Assembly (NCBI RefSeq): GCF_016881065.1
Contig: NZ_WXYN01000022.1
Location: 209,529-273,528 of the forward strand
Direction: 5' to 3'
Length of the DNA stretch: 64,000 nt
Source of the DNA: Planococcus soli
Lineage (GTDB): Bacteria > Bacillota > Bacilli > Bacillales_A > Planococcaceae
Shown here: positions 34,279 through 42,958 of the stretch, in pieces
How positions within the stretch are numbered: the first letter of the stretch is position 1
How the letters are laid out: the number at the start of each line of letters is the position of its first letter
Notes under the pieces: model-generated
Told to the model about the DNA's origin: nothing
The model's database searches: none
Seen by the model: only the letters and a program-made list of their open reading frames with translations
Made by a program: the position numbers and the translations under genes

Positions 34279-36300
34279 ATGGCTAAAAAATTAACGATCG
34301 CTCTGGCATTGGCTTTTCTGGTATTGCTGGCGGGCTGCCAGCAACAGGCATCACCTGAAGAGCGGCTGCAGGCGTACATAGAACAGTGGAACAATGGAGA
34401 GTTTTCAGAGATGTACAGCGCTTATTTAAACCAAGGCACAAAAGAAGCTTATGCACCGGAAGACTTTGTTGAACGGCAACAAAAACTCTATGAGGACTTG
34501 GCGATTGAAAATGTCGAAGTGACTTATACGGAGCCTGCGGAAGATGCGGAATGGGATACTGAAAATCCGGCAGACTTCCCGGTACAGGTAAAGATGGACA
34601 CGATGGCCGGACCGGTCGAGTTTGAAAAAACCATGACACTGCTGTTTGAAACGCAGGAAGAGACGGAAGATTGGTTTGTTGAATGGGACCCTTCTTTTAT
34701 TTTCGAACAGCTCGAAACGGGTGACGAAGTCCGCGTCTCAGCAACTGATGCAGAACGCGGTGAAATTCTGGACCGCAACGAACAGCCGATCGCCATTAAC
34801 GGAACGGGCTATAATATCGGCGTTGTTCCTGAAAACTTTACCGATGAATCGGCCAAAGAAGAACTTGCGGAAATCCTGGGAATTTCAGTTGCCGCAATCG
34901 ATGAAAAAATGGGGCAAAGCTGGGTTCAGGAAGACCAGTTTGTACCTATTTCCAAGGCAGCTAAGAATGATGCGGAGTTACTGGAAAAAGTAGAAGCGGT
35001 TCCAGGTGCGACTTATCAGGAAACAGCGATGCGCGAGTATCCATACGGAGAAGCATTGGGCCATTTGAGCGGCTATATCGGACCAATCACTGCTGAAAAA
35101 CTGGAAGAACTCCAGGATCAGGGCTATACTTCAACCGATTCAATCGGCAGAAGAGGACTTGAGCAAGCACTTGAAGACCGTCTTCATGGCAAGAAAGGCA
35201 TGAAAATTCTTATTAAAAAACAAGGCGACAACGGGGAAGAACTGACCATTGCTGAAACCCCTGCTGAAAATGGAGAAACGATCGTTCTGACCATTGACGC
35301 AGAACTGCAGAAATCAACTTTTGATTCGATGGAAGGTGAAGCGGGTACCAGTGCCGCAGTTGATCCCGAAACCGGTGAAACCCTGGCATTGGTCAGTTCG
35401 CCGGCTTATGACCCGAACGAATACATGCTCGGCATCAGCGAGAGCCGTTTCAAGGAATTGAGCAAAGATCCGTTAAATCCTTTATTCAACCGCTTTGGTG
35501 CTGCTTATGCACCGGGTTCTACCATTAAGCCAGTGACTGCGGCAATCGGCATGGAAGCGGGGACGCTTGAACCTGCCGAAGGCTTGCAGATTGACGGTGC
35601 GACATGGCAAAAAGACGGTTCATGGGGAGATTACCGGGTCACCCGCCTGCATCCGGAAGCACCGAATCCGATTGATCTGAACAAAGCGTTGGTGTACTCG
35701 GATAATATCTATTTTGCCCGCCAAGCGCTCCAAATGGGCAATGAAGCTTTAGTCTCCGGGTTACAGAGCTACGGCTTCGGAGAAGAAATTCCATTTGCTT
35801 TGGAGCTTCAGTCTTCGCAGATCTCAAATGAAGGGACTATCGGGTCTGAAGGCCAGCTTGCCGATACTTCCTTTGGCCAAGGCCAGATGCTGACCAATAT
35901 CCTTCACTTGGCTTCCATGTACGAGCCGTTCCTGACGGATGGCATCATGTACAAGCCGCTGCTGTTTATGGATGAGGAAAAAAGCCAGGTTTGGAAAGAA
36001 GGATTGTTGAGCGCAGAAAGTGCAGAAACTCTTCGCAGCGGCATGCGCAATGTTGTGGTGGATGGCTATGCCCAGTCTGCTAATAGCACATCCGTGAAAA
36101 TTGCCGGGAAAACTGGCACAGCGGAATTGAAAGGCGCTATTGGAGAAGAAGGTCAGGAAAATGGCTTTTTTGTCGCCTATGATTCTGAAAGCCCGGATTT
36201 CATCCTGGCGATGATGATCGAATCGATTGAAGACAACGACGGCAGTGATTATGTCGCTGGATTCGCCGCTAAAGTATTTGAAGAATATAAAGCTGAATAA
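34279..36300 (+). CDS. Class B penicillin-binding protein (PBP3/PbpC type)
   Basis: A 673-residue lipid-anchored transpeptidase. The signal peptide ends in VLLAGC with Cys20. A MecA_N/NTF2-like domain (about 25-140) and a PBP dimerisation domain (RGEILDRNEQPIAING, about 150-320) precede the transpeptidase domain. The active-site motifs are STIK (Ser414), SDN in YSDNIYFARQ and KTGT (Lys611). The layout equals B. subtilis PbpC and staphylococcal PBP2a. It crosslinks peptidoglycan outside the membrane. PBP2a-like domain order does not by itself imply beta-lactam resistance. The ATG follows GGGGG. It is a single gene with a terminator. Confidence 0.93.
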   Translation: MAKKLTIALALAFLVLLAGCQQQASPEERLQAYIEQWNNGEFSEMYSAYLNQGTKEAYAPEDFVERQQKLYEDLAIENVEVTYTEPAEDAEWDTENPADFPVQVKMDTMAGPVEFEKTMTLLFETQEETEDWFVEWDPSFIFEQLETGDEVRVSATDAERGEILDRNEQPIAINGTGYNIGVVPENFTDESAKEELAEILGISVAAIDEKMGQSWVQEDQFVPISKAAKNDAELLEKVEAVPGATYQETAMREYPYGEALGHLSGYIGPITAEKLEELQDQGYTSTDSIGRRGLEQALEDRLHGKKGMKILIKKQGDNGEELTIAETPAENGETIVLTIDAELQKSTFDSMEGEAGTSAAVDPETGETLALVSSPAYDPNEYMLGISESRFKELSKDPLNPLFNRFGAAYAPGSTIKPVTAAIGMEAGTLEPAEGLQIDGATWQKDGSWGDYRVTRLHPEAPNPIDLNKALVYSDNIYFARQALQMGNEALVSGLQSYGFGEEIPFALELQSSQISNEGTIGSEGQLADTSFGQGQMLTNILHLASMYEPFLTDGIMYKPLLFMDEEKSQVWKEGLLSAESAETLRSGMRNVVVDGYAQSANSTSVKIAGKTGTAELKGAIGEEGQENGFFVAYDSESPDFILAMMIESIEDNDGSDYVAGFAAKVFEEYKAE

Positions 36301-36307
36301 TAGAAGC

Positions 36308-36350
36308 AAACAGCCGTCGGCAAGCACTCTTTGCCGGCGGCTGTTTTATC
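36308..36350 (+). terminator. Terminator of PBP gene
   Basis: AAACAGCCG-CGGCAA / TTGCCG-CGGCTGTTT, followed by TTAT. Confidence 0.85.
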
Positions 36351-36465
36351 GTATAGTTATCGATTAAATACTGATGTGGATAGCAGGATTTTCCATAGAA
36401 ATATTGAATAGAAAGAAGAGTGAATTGTTGCGGGAAGTTGGAGAGAAATCGATAGGGGGGATTGG

Positions 36466-37425
36466 ATGGAATTCAAGAACTTAGGAGGAACAGGGCTCAA
36501 GATATCAAATATAAGTTTGGGGACAATGGCTTTTGGACGCTGGATTGACGAAAAGGCCTCCCATGAAATTATGGATGTAGCCTTGGAGCAAGGAATTAAC
36601 CTGATTGATACAGCGAATTTTTATGGCAAGGGGCAGGACGAGGCTTTCAAATATGGTACGGGGGAATGCGAAGAAATCGTCGGCAGGTATTTGAAAGGAA
36701 AACGGAATACAGTGTTATTAGCAACCAAAGTGGGCTTGCCGATGGGCGAAGGGCAAAACGACAAAGGCTTATCCAGACACCATATCATGCAGCAGGCAGA
36801 AGAATCTTTGCGGCGGCTGCAGACCGATTGGATCGACCTTTACCAGGTACACCGTTTTGACGATAGCACGCCATTGGAAGAAACCTTATCCGCTTTAACA
36901 GATTTAGTAAGACAGGGCAAGGTCCGCTATATTGGCTGTTCGAATTATGCAGCGTGGCAAATGGCAAAAGCCCGTGGAATCAGCGACTTAAAGGGATTGG
37001 AACATTTTGCATCGAGCCAATCGCAGTATAATTTATTATCCCGTGAATTGGAACGTGAAGTCATGCCGTATTGCGCATCTGAAAAAATGGGATTGCTGGT
37101 TTACAGTCCAATGGCTAGAGGTATGCTTTCAGGAAAGTACAAGTCAAAAGGCGACATGCCAAAAGACAGCCGCGCGGCTAAAGGGGAAGAGCTCATTCAG
37201 CGTTACTTTACTGATGCCAATTTTAGAAAGGTTGAAGCCTATAAGGGATTGTTGGGCGACCAAGGCTATGAACTCTCCCAGTTTGCTTTGGCGTAGACCC
37301 TTAATCAACCCGCAGTTACTTCTGCAATCGTAGGGGCCAGCAAACCTCACCATGTGCTGGATGCTGCAGAAATCAGCGGCTGGAAATGGACAGAAGGTTT
37401 GAAAACACAAGTATCAAACATTTGA
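36466..37425 (+). pseudogene. Aldo/keto reductase interrupted by one in-frame TAG
   Basis: The frame encodes an aldo/keto reductase: GGTGLKISNISLGTMAFGRW, catalytic Asp/Tyr in LIDTANFYGKGQ, Lys in VLLATKVGLP and His in LYQVHRFD. A TAG at 37294-37296 stops it at residue 276, just after LSQFALA. The same frame then continues for 42 codons as TLNQPAVTSAIVGASKPHHV, the conserved NADPH-binding end of the family, to a TGA at 37423. The position normally holds Trp (ALAW), so TGG to TAG is the likely change. Without this end the cofactor site is lost. A sequencing error or suppressed stop is possible. The start follows AGGGGG. The full length would be 319 aa. Confidence 0.88.
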
Positions 37426-37436
37426 TGAATAGTGAT

Positions 37437-37450
37437 AAAAGCGCTTTAGA
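37437..37450 (+). promoter_or_regulatory. cre/LacI-type palindrome before alpha-glucosidase
   Basis: AAAAGCGCTTTAGA contains the perfect palindrome AAAGCGCTTT (37438-37447), the core of cre and of many LacI-family operators. It lies 50 bp upstream of the GH13 start codon and overlaps no gene. Which regulator binds is unknown. Confidence 0.5.
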
Positions 37451-37500
37451 AAGCCTATATGCCAATAGTTATTTACAGTGCAGGGAAGAGGGAGTTCACT

Positions 37501-39129
37501 TTGAAGGAGACATGGTGGAAAGAAGCAGTGGTCTATCAAATTTATCCAAGAAGTTTTAATGATTCCAACAACGACGGCATTGGTGATTTAAACGGTGTGA
37601 CAGAAAAACTGGATTATTTGGATGAACTGGGAATCACTATTATCTGGATTTGTCCGATGTACAAATCCCCGAATGTTGATAATGGGTATGACATTAGCGA
37701 TTATCAGGCCATCATGGAAGAAATGGGGACGATGGAGGATTTTGATCGTCTGTTAGGGGAAGTGCATAAGCGGGGAATGAAACTCATCATCGACCTGGTG
37801 TTGAATCATACCAGCGACCAGCATCCATGGTTTTTGGAATCCCGTTCCTCCAGAGAAAATCCAAAGCGCGACTGGTATGTGTGGAGTGATCGCCAGACCA
37901 ATTGGGAAAGTATTTTTGGTGGACCGGCCTGGACCTTTGACCCGAAGACCGGCCAATATTATTTGCATATTTTTACGAAAAATCAAGTAGATTTGAATTG
38001 GGAAAACAAAGACATGCGTGAGGCTGCATATGAAATGATCCGCTGGTGGCTGGCTAAAGGCGTAGACGGCTTCCGTGTGGATGCCATCAATCACCTGAAA
38101 AAGGACTACAGCGATATGCCAAATCCTAAAAATTTGCCTTATGTGCCTGCTTGGGAAAAGTTCACGGATGTAGAAGGGCTGCAGGATATGCTGGCAGAAC
38201 TTCGGGACAGGGCTTTTTCCGGATATGACATTGTTACTGTAGGTGAAGCAAACAGTGCCAAGTCGCATGATATGGAACAATGGATCAGTGAACATGAAGG
38301 CAAGTTCAATATGATTTTCCACTTGGAAGCACATGAAGCGGCCAGCAGCAGTTTTGATGCCGGATTGGATGTTGAGGATTTGAAGGAAGTACTGAATCGA
38401 TGGCAGGAAGGAGCGCATGGCATCGCCTGGAATTCACTTTATATCGAAAATCACGACCGTCCCAGAACAGTTTCCATTTGGGGGAATGATCAGGACTATT
38501 GGTTTGAAAGTGCCACGGCTCTAGCTTGCATGTATTTCTTCATGCAAGGCACCCCTTTTATTTACCAAGGCCAGGAAATCGGCATGACTAACGCTCCGTT
38601 CGACGATATCGAAATGTATAATGATATTGAAACAAAAAATATGTACCGCTACAATCGCCAGGAAGGCGTGTCCCATGAGGAGTTAATGAGAATCATCAAG
38701 AAAATCAGCCGGGATCATGCCCGTACGCCAATGCAATGGAACAATCAGGATTTTGCCGGTTTCTCCAAAACCAAACCATGGATTGGTGTAAATCCGAATT
38801 ATAGATGGCTGAATGTCGAGGCGCAAAAAGATGATCCAAAATCGATCTGGTCGTATTACAAGAAAATGATTCACTTGCGCCAAAACTGGAAGGTTTTAGT
38901 ATATGGAACGACCAGGCTGACTGATTCGGGATGTCCGGATGTCTATGCATATGTCCGGGAAGACCGCTACACGAAAATGCTTATTGCCTCAAATTTAAGT
39001 GAACGGCCGTGTACATGGAACACCCCTTACGATGCTGAACTTCTTCTTACAAATTATGAAGAGCGTGAAAAAGGTGTCCTGCAGCCATATGAAGCATGCG
39101 TTTATTTTCTAAAAAAAGAGATTTACTAA
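37501..39129 (+). CDS. GH13 alpha-glucosidase / oligo-1,6-glucosidase
   Basis: A 542-residue cytoplasmic GH13 enzyme of the MalL/oligo-1,6-glucosidase group, with no signal peptide. It opens WWKEAVVYQIYPRSFNDSNN. The four conserved regions are visible: LVLNHTSDQHPW, GVDGFRVDAINHL (nucleophile Asp194), VTVGEANSAK (acid/base Glu249) and IENHDRPRTV (Asp319). It should release glucose from isomaltose, maltose or sucrose-type oligosaccharides. The start is TTG at 37501 after GAGGGAG; no ATG fits the conserved beginning. A cre-like palindrome precedes it. Confidence 0.93.
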   Translation: MKETWWKEAVVYQIYPRSFNDSNNDGIGDLNGVTEKLDYLDELGITIIWICPMYKSPNVDNGYDISDYQAIMEEMGTMEDFDRLLGEVHKRGMKLIIDLVLNHTSDQHPWFLESRSSRENPKRDWYVWSDRQTNWESIFGGPAWTFDPKTGQYYLHIFTKNQVDLNWENKDMREAAYEMIRWWLAKGVDGFRVDAINHLKKDYSDMPNPKNLPYVPAWEKFTDVEGLQDMLAELRDRAFSGYDIVTVGEANSAKSHDMEQWISEHEGKFNMIFHLEAHEAASSSFDAGLDVEDLKEVLNRWQEGAHGIAWNSLYIENHDRPRTVSIWGNDQDYWFESATALACMYFFMQGTPFIYQGQEIGMTNAPFDDIEMYNDIETKNMYRYNRQEGVSHEELMRIIKKISRDHARTPMQWNNQDFAGFSKTKPWIGVNPNYRWLNVEAQKDDPKSIWSYYKKMIHLRQNWKVLVYGTTRLTDSGCPDVYAYVREDRYTKMLIASNLSERPCTWNTPYDAELLLTNYEEREKGVLQPYEACVYFLKKEIY

Positions 39130-39146
39130 TATTTATGAGCTGCACC

Positions 39147-39187
39147 AAGCCGCAATGCCATTTAATCAGAATGGTTTTGCGGCTTTA
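39147..39187 (+). terminator. Terminator of alpha-glucosidase gene
   Basis: AAGCCGCAA / TTGCGGCTT closes an inner CCATT/AATGG stem; the T-run is short. Confidence 0.75.
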
Positions 39188-39273
39188 CTTATTTTGGAAG
39201 TAAAATTGTATTTAGGTATATATAATTAGGTTAAAAGACCCTTTTTATCTTTTCTGTTCAGTTATCTCAATAA

Positions 39274-39292
39274 ATTTCCCAATTACGGAAAT
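39274..39292. promoter_or_regulatory. Inverted repeat upstream of subtilisin gene
   Basis: ATTTCC / GGAAAT are perfect arms around 7 nt. It lies about 120 bp before the protease start and could be an operator. No second copy was found by eye near the adjacent regulator gene. Confidence 0.35.
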
Positions 39293-39300
39293 ATGAAAAT

Positions 39301-39366
39301 TCTGCTAACTTTAGAGATGTGGCAGAGCCGTTAAGCAGAAACGTGTGAAAGTGCGGGACTCCGCAG
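39301..39366 (+). other. Structured leader of subtilisin gene
   Basis: TCTGCT (39301) pairs with AGCAGA (39334) around a GGC-AGA-GCC mini-hairpin. CGTGT-GAAA-GTGCG can pair with wobbles, and TGCGG-GACT-CCGCA (39352-39365) is a perfect hairpin. The set lies 47-112 nt before the start codon. It could be a regulatory RNA element, but matches no riboswitch class I can confirm. Nothing else is seen in 39188-39273. Confidence 0.4.
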
Positions 39367-39412
39367 TTGGATCCAGGCCGCCATAAACCATATTGGAAAA
39401 GGGGATTGAACG

Positions 39413-40672
39413 ATGAAGAAATCGGCAAAATTCATTACGACAGCTATGTTGACTGCTACTTTGCTCCTACCGGCAATGGGCGTCAGTGCAAACAGCGATT
39501 TGGCTGAAAAAGCGAATGGCAATGAGAAATTCCGGGTATTGGTTGATACGGCAAATGACAAAGCGCTGCAAAATGCCAAAAACCAGTATGGCGTCCAATG
39601 GGATTTTAAAGGCGAAGGATTCACCACTGATATGAACGAGAAACAATTTGAAGCTCTGCAGAAAAATAAAAATATAAAAGTCCAAAAAGTCCCGGAATAC
39701 AGTATCGAAGAAACATCATCTGAACCGTTGGCGAAATATTCGACAATGGCGGCTTCTCAATCTACGCCATGGGGCATTAAAGCCATCTATAACAATGCTA
39801 ATCTTGCCCAATCTTCCGGAGGCGCAGGCATTAATATCGCGGTACTCGATACTGGCGTCAATGTGAACCATGCAGATTTAGCAAGCAATGTAGAACAATG
39901 CAAAGACTTTACTCTAGGCGCCAGCATCACAAACGGCACTTGCACAGATCGACAGGGACACGGAACACATGTTGCAGGATCAGCGCTTGCAAACGGCAAT
40001 GGAGGTTTGTACGGGGTGGCTCCGCAAGCAGATCTGTGGGCATATAAAGTATTAGGAGATAACGGGTCAGGTTCTTCTGATGACATTGCAGCAGCAATCC
40101 GCCACGTTGCAGATCAAGCAACTGCATTAAAGACGAAAGTGGTCATCAACATGTCACTGGGCTCTTCTGCTGAAAGCAGCTTGATTACAAACGCCGTCAA
40201 CTATGCTTACAGCAAAGGTGTCTTGGTCATTGCAGCAGCAGGAAATTCGGGCCCTTACCAAGGGTCTATCGGTTTCCCGGGGGCATTGCAGAATGCAGTG
40301 GCGGTAGCCGCACTTGAAAATGTTATCCAAAATGGCACATACCGCGTGGCTGACTTTTCTTCTCGCGGCTATAGCTCTACAGACGGTGATTACGTGATTG
40401 GGAAATATGATGTTGAAGTCTCAGCTCCGGGTGCGGCAGTTTACTCAGCTTGGTATACAGGCGGCTATGCGACCATCAGCGGAACATCGATGGCTTCCCC
40501 GCACGCAGCTGGACTTGCAGCAAAAGTATGGGCGACAAACCCAAGTGCAACCAACGTCCAAGTGCGTGCGAATCTTCAAAACCGTGCAAAAGCATATGAT
40601 ATCCTTTCAGGATCAGGCGCCGGCTATGGCGATGATTATGCATCCGGTTTCGGCTTTGCGCGTGTTCAATAA
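39413..40672 (+). CDS. Secreted subtilisin-like serine protease
   Basis: A 419-residue S8 peptidase secreted through Sec. The signal peptide (TAMLTATLLLPAMGVSA) precedes an I9-like propeptide (about 40-105, FRVLVDTANDKALQNAKNQY) that acts as chaperone and inhibitor. The catalytic triad is Asp146 in VLDTGVNVNHADL, His183 in RQGHGTHVAGSAL and Ser359 in SGTSMASPHAAGLAAK. The oxyanion Asn is in AAAGNSGPYQG. It ends soon after the catalytic domain, with no P domain or wall anchor. The ATG follows AAGGGG. A peptide-regulated XRE/TPR gene lies directly downstream, as with neutral protease and NprR in the B. cereus group. Confidence 0.93.
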   Translation: MKKSAKFITTAMLTATLLLPAMGVSANSDLAEKANGNEKFRVLVDTANDKALQNAKNQYGVQWDFKGEGFTTDMNEKQFEALQKNKNIKVQKVPEYSIEETSSEPLAKYSTMAASQSTPWGIKAIYNNANLAQSSGGAGINIAVLDTGVNVNHADLASNVEQCKDFTLGASITNGTCTDRQGHGTHVAGSALANGNGGLYGVAPQADLWAYKVLGDNGSGSSDDIAAAIRHVADQATALKTKVVINMSLGSSAESSLITNAVNYAYSKGVLVIAAAGNSGPYQGSIGFPGALQNAVAVAALENVIQNGTYRVADFSSRGYSSTDGDYVIGKYDVEVSAPGAAVYSAWYTGGYATISGTSMASPHAAGLAAKVWATNPSATNVQVRANLQNRAKAYDILSGSGAGYGDDYASGFGFARVQ

Positions 40673-40698
40673 ATAGCTAACGAAATCACTGGAAGCGG

Positions 40699-40730
40699 CA
40701 ACCCTGTCAAATATGTCAGGGTTGTTTTTT
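40699..40730 (+). terminator. Terminator of subtilisin gene
   Basis: CAACCCTG / CAGGGTTG with a 10-nt loop, followed by seven T's. It separates the protease from the regulator gene. Confidence 0.9.
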
Positions 40731-40770
40731 TATGGTATATTTTATTTATTCTGTAAAAAAGGGTGAAATT

Positions 40771-42003
40771 ATGAATGTTGGCTCTATCGTTAAGTATTAT
40801 CGGACAAAAAACAGTTTAACCCAATCTCAATTGGCAGATGGCATCTGCTCTATTTCCCATTTGAGCAAGATTGAATCCAATGCCTACAGCCCGCATGAAT
40901 CGACCATCAAAGCGCTGTTAATGAAGATGGGCGTCCAACTGAACAAAGAGGTGGAAAAACATAAGCAGCTGGAGCGGATGATTGGAAAGTTCATCGACTG
41001 TTCTCTGCATTATGATCTTGAAACGATGCGGAAAATATACCAGCTGCTGGAATTGGAAAATGATTATATTCAATCTACCGATTTGGTCAATCAGTACGAA
41101 CTCTATAAATTCCGCTTTTATATATACGATGAAGATCAGCTCAAAGCAGGACAGCAGAAAAAGTTGCTGGAACGCATGAAAGCCTCTTTTTTGGCGCCGG
41201 AGCACTGGGTTTATCAGTTTTTTCAGTCGCTTTATTGTTCGATGATGGGTGACAATACAAAGTCTCTTGAAGTGCTCAACGGCCTGGATCTTGGCATCCA
41301 AAGCATTCCCCAAAAATTCGAAGGGGAATTTTATTATCAAAAGGCGCGGATGCTGATCCTTGCTGACCGTTATGAATTTTCGGGGCATTTTGCCGAGCTG
41401 GCAGTACGCTCTTTTCAGCTTCACCACAATTACATCCGGCTGCTGCATGCCCAAATGCTGTTGGCAATCAACTATACTCGAAGAAATCTTTTGGTCCAGG
41501 CTGAAAGCCTGTACGAAGTGCTGATCCGCAACACTCATCTGACAAAACAAACAGCATTGCACAACCAAACCCTCTATAATTACACAGAGCTGCTGCGAAT
41601 GAAAAATGCGCATGGAGAAGCTTTGGAAATCCTTCAAGTATTAAAAGAAAGCATGGAAGAAGATACTTATTTCTACAAAGCTGTATTAACCAGTTTGTTG
41701 GAGTCTATGGTTGAAACAGGCCAGAATGCTTCAGTATTGATTAATGAATTAAAAGCGATCAGCGGCAAAGTTGAAGATAAGTATTTTCATATTTATGCCA
41801 ATTATTTTGAAAAAAGAAATTTTTCCCAACCGGACCTTATGGCCTATTGTGAAGAAATTATGTTTCCATTTTTCAGAAAACATGGTTATATAAAGGAAAC
41901 AAAAAAAACTGCTGCAGAACTTGCAGCCCATTACAGCAATCAGCAGCAGTGGGAACAAGCTTATTTTTATCAAACATACAGGGATGAGGACGGCGGTGAA
42001 TAA
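40771..42003 (+). CDS. XRE/TPR regulator of the RNPP type (NprR-like)
   Basis: A 410-residue cytoplasmic regulator. The N-terminal XRE helix-turn-helix (about 1-62) includes VGSIVKYYRTKNSLTQSQLA and ICSISHLSKIESNAYSPHES, which closely follow the pattern of NprR/PlcR-type proteins. The rest is alpha-helical with TPR-like pairs, for example EGEFYYQKARMLILADRYEF and LLVQAESLYEVLIRNTHLT, giving the concave peptide-binding solenoid of RNPP receptors. Length is close to NprR (about 420 aa) and longer than PlcR (about 285). The ATG at 40771 follows AAGGGTG; an upstream ATG at 40732 lies on the preceding terminator's tail. A 31-codon secreted-peptide gene follows 3 nt after the stop, and a protease precedes it. 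Confidence 0.85.
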   Translation: MNVGSIVKYYRTKNSLTQSQLADGICSISHLSKIESNAYSPHESTIKALLMKMGVQLNKEVEKHKQLERMIGKFIDCSLHYDLETMRKIYQLLELENDYIQSTDLVNQYELYKFRFYIYDEDQLKAGQQKKLLERMKASFLAPEHWVYQFFQSLYCSMMGDNTKSLEVLNGLDLGIQSIPQKFEGEFYYQKARMLILADRYEFSGHFAELAVRSFQLHHNYIRLLHAQMLLAINYTRRNLLVQAESLYEVLIRNTHLTKQTALHNQTLYNYTELLRMKNAHGEALEILQVLKESMEEDTYFYKAVLTSLLESMVETGQNASVLINELKAISGKVEDKYFHIYANYFEKRNFSQPDLMAYCEEIMFPFFRKHGYIKETKKTAAELAAHYSNQQQWEQAYFYQTYRDEDGGE

Positions 42004-42006
42004 ATA

Positions 42007-42102
42007 ATGAAGAAAAAGAAATTAGTTTTCACATCTATCGTTTATGCTGCTGCCATGGCCATTGTGGCGCTTGGTGGACCGAACATATTGCCTCCAATTT
42101 AA
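42007..42102 (+). CDS. Probable signalling-peptide precursor (31 aa) paired with the XRE/TPR regulator
   Basis: A 31-residue open frame begins 3 nt after the regulator stop and ends 8 nt before a strong terminator. It has a lysine-rich start (MKKKKLVF), a hydrophobic core (SIVYAAAMAIVAL) and a short polar C-terminus, GGPNILPPI. That is the architecture of exported RNPP pheromone precursors (PapR, NprX, Phr), whose mature signal is a 5-10 residue C-terminal piece re-imported by an Opp system. GGTG lies 8 nt upstream of the ATG. The likely mature signal is within the last 7-9 residues. Identity as a pheromone is inferred from position and layout; I do not recognise the exact peptide. Confidence 0.72.
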   Translation: MKKKKLVFTSIVYAAAMAIVALGGPNILPPI

Positions 42103-42107
42103 CCTGC

Positions 42108-42141
42108 TGAAAAGCTGCTCGCTCGTGAGCAGCTTTTTTCA
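42108..42141 (+). terminator. Terminator of regulator-peptide operon
   Basis: AAAGCTGCTC / GAGCAGCTTT with a 6-nt loop and six T's, directly after the peptide gene. The small gene is thus inside the transcript. Confidence 0.93.
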
Positions 42142-42188
42142 TTGTCTGGATTCACGTATGATGGAGAGTAAAAAGGGAGAAGACTTTT

Positions 42189-42851
42189 ATGTATAAAAAG
42201 AAGCAGTATGTTTTTAATGAAGGCAAGCCGACCTTCGTGGAAGTCCGTCAATACAAAAAAACTGATTTTCCGGCATTGATCGAAATTCAAAAAGAAAGTT
42301 TTCCGCCCCCGTTCCCTCCGGAGCTTTGGTGGAATGATAAACAGTTGACGAATCACGTGGAGCTATACCCGGAAGGCGCCATTTGCATCGAGGTCGAAGG
42401 AGAAATGGCTGGATCGATTACTGCGCTTCTGACTGATTTTGATCCAGTTCATCCTGAACATTCGTGGGCGGAAGCTACAGACAATGGCTCTATCCGCAAT
42501 CACAATCCAGGGGGCAAAACCTTGTATATTGTCGATGTCTGTGTCCGGCCAAAATATCGCTCATTGAAGTTGGGGCAGCTGTTGATGCAAGCTCTGTATG
42601 AGCGGGTCGTGCAGGATGACTTGGAGCATTTGCTTGGAGGAGGCAGGATGCCCGGATTTCATAAGTACTCTGGACGGCTGACTGCAGAACAATATGCAGC
42701 ACAAGTGGTAGCAGGGGAAATCAAAGATCCGGTCATTTCCTTTTTGCTGCGCTGTGGCCGGACTCCCGTGAGTGTGGTGGCTGATTACCTGGAGGATGAG
42801 GAGTCCGAAGGGTATGCTTTGCTGATGGAATGGAAAAATCCTTTTATGTGA
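42189..42851 (+). CDS. GNAT-family N-acetyltransferase
   Basis: A 220-residue acetyltransferase. The fold is recognisable from VRQYKKTDFPALIEIQKESF at the start and the acetyl-CoA region YIVDVCVRPKYRSLKLGQLL, where the V-x-P-x-x-R segment precedes a degenerate pyrophosphate loop. A C-terminal part of about 80 residues (GGGRMPGFHKYSGRLTAEQY) extends the core and may shape the substrate site. The ATG follows AAAGGGAG. The substrate is unknown. It is a single gene on the strand of the preceding regulator but beyond its terminator. Confidence 0.85.
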   Translation: MYKKKQYVFNEGKPTFVEVRQYKKTDFPALIEIQKESFPPPFPPELWWNDKQLTNHVELYPEGAICIEVEGEMAGSITALLTDFDPVHPEHSWAEATDNGSIRNHNPGGKTLYIVDVCVRPKYRSLKLGQLLMQALYERVVQDDLEHLLGGGRMPGFHKYSGRLTAEQYAAQVVAGEIKDPVISFLLRCGRTPVSVVADYLEDEESEGYALLMEWKNPFM

Positions 42852-42917
42852 AATAAGGCATCGGAAAAGCAGCCGTATTCATATCATCCAGTTTTGTAAC
42901 TAAAACAATATAGAAAG

Positions 42918-42953
42918 AAAAAAACAAGCCTGAGACTTTCCGGCTTGTTTTTG
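42918..42953. terminator. Bidirectional terminator between two GNAT genes
   Basis: AAACAAGCC / GGCTTGTTT with an 11-nt loop and A/T runs on the two sides. Confidence 0.88.
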
Positions 42954-42958
42954 TATGT

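Noticed and set aside
37753-38418. A 221-codon minus-strand open frame opposite the GH13 gene
   Set aside because: Antisense shadow; the GH13 conserved regions are on the plus strand.
39301-39400. tRNA gene or c-di-GMP-I riboswitch
   Set aside because: There is no cloverleaf or T-loop GTTCRA. The GEMM-I receptor elements other than the AAAC/GAAA part are missing.
40918-41637. A 239-codon minus-strand open frame opposite the XRE/TPR regulator
   Set aside because: Its translation shows no domain and lies wholly antisense to a well-supported gene.
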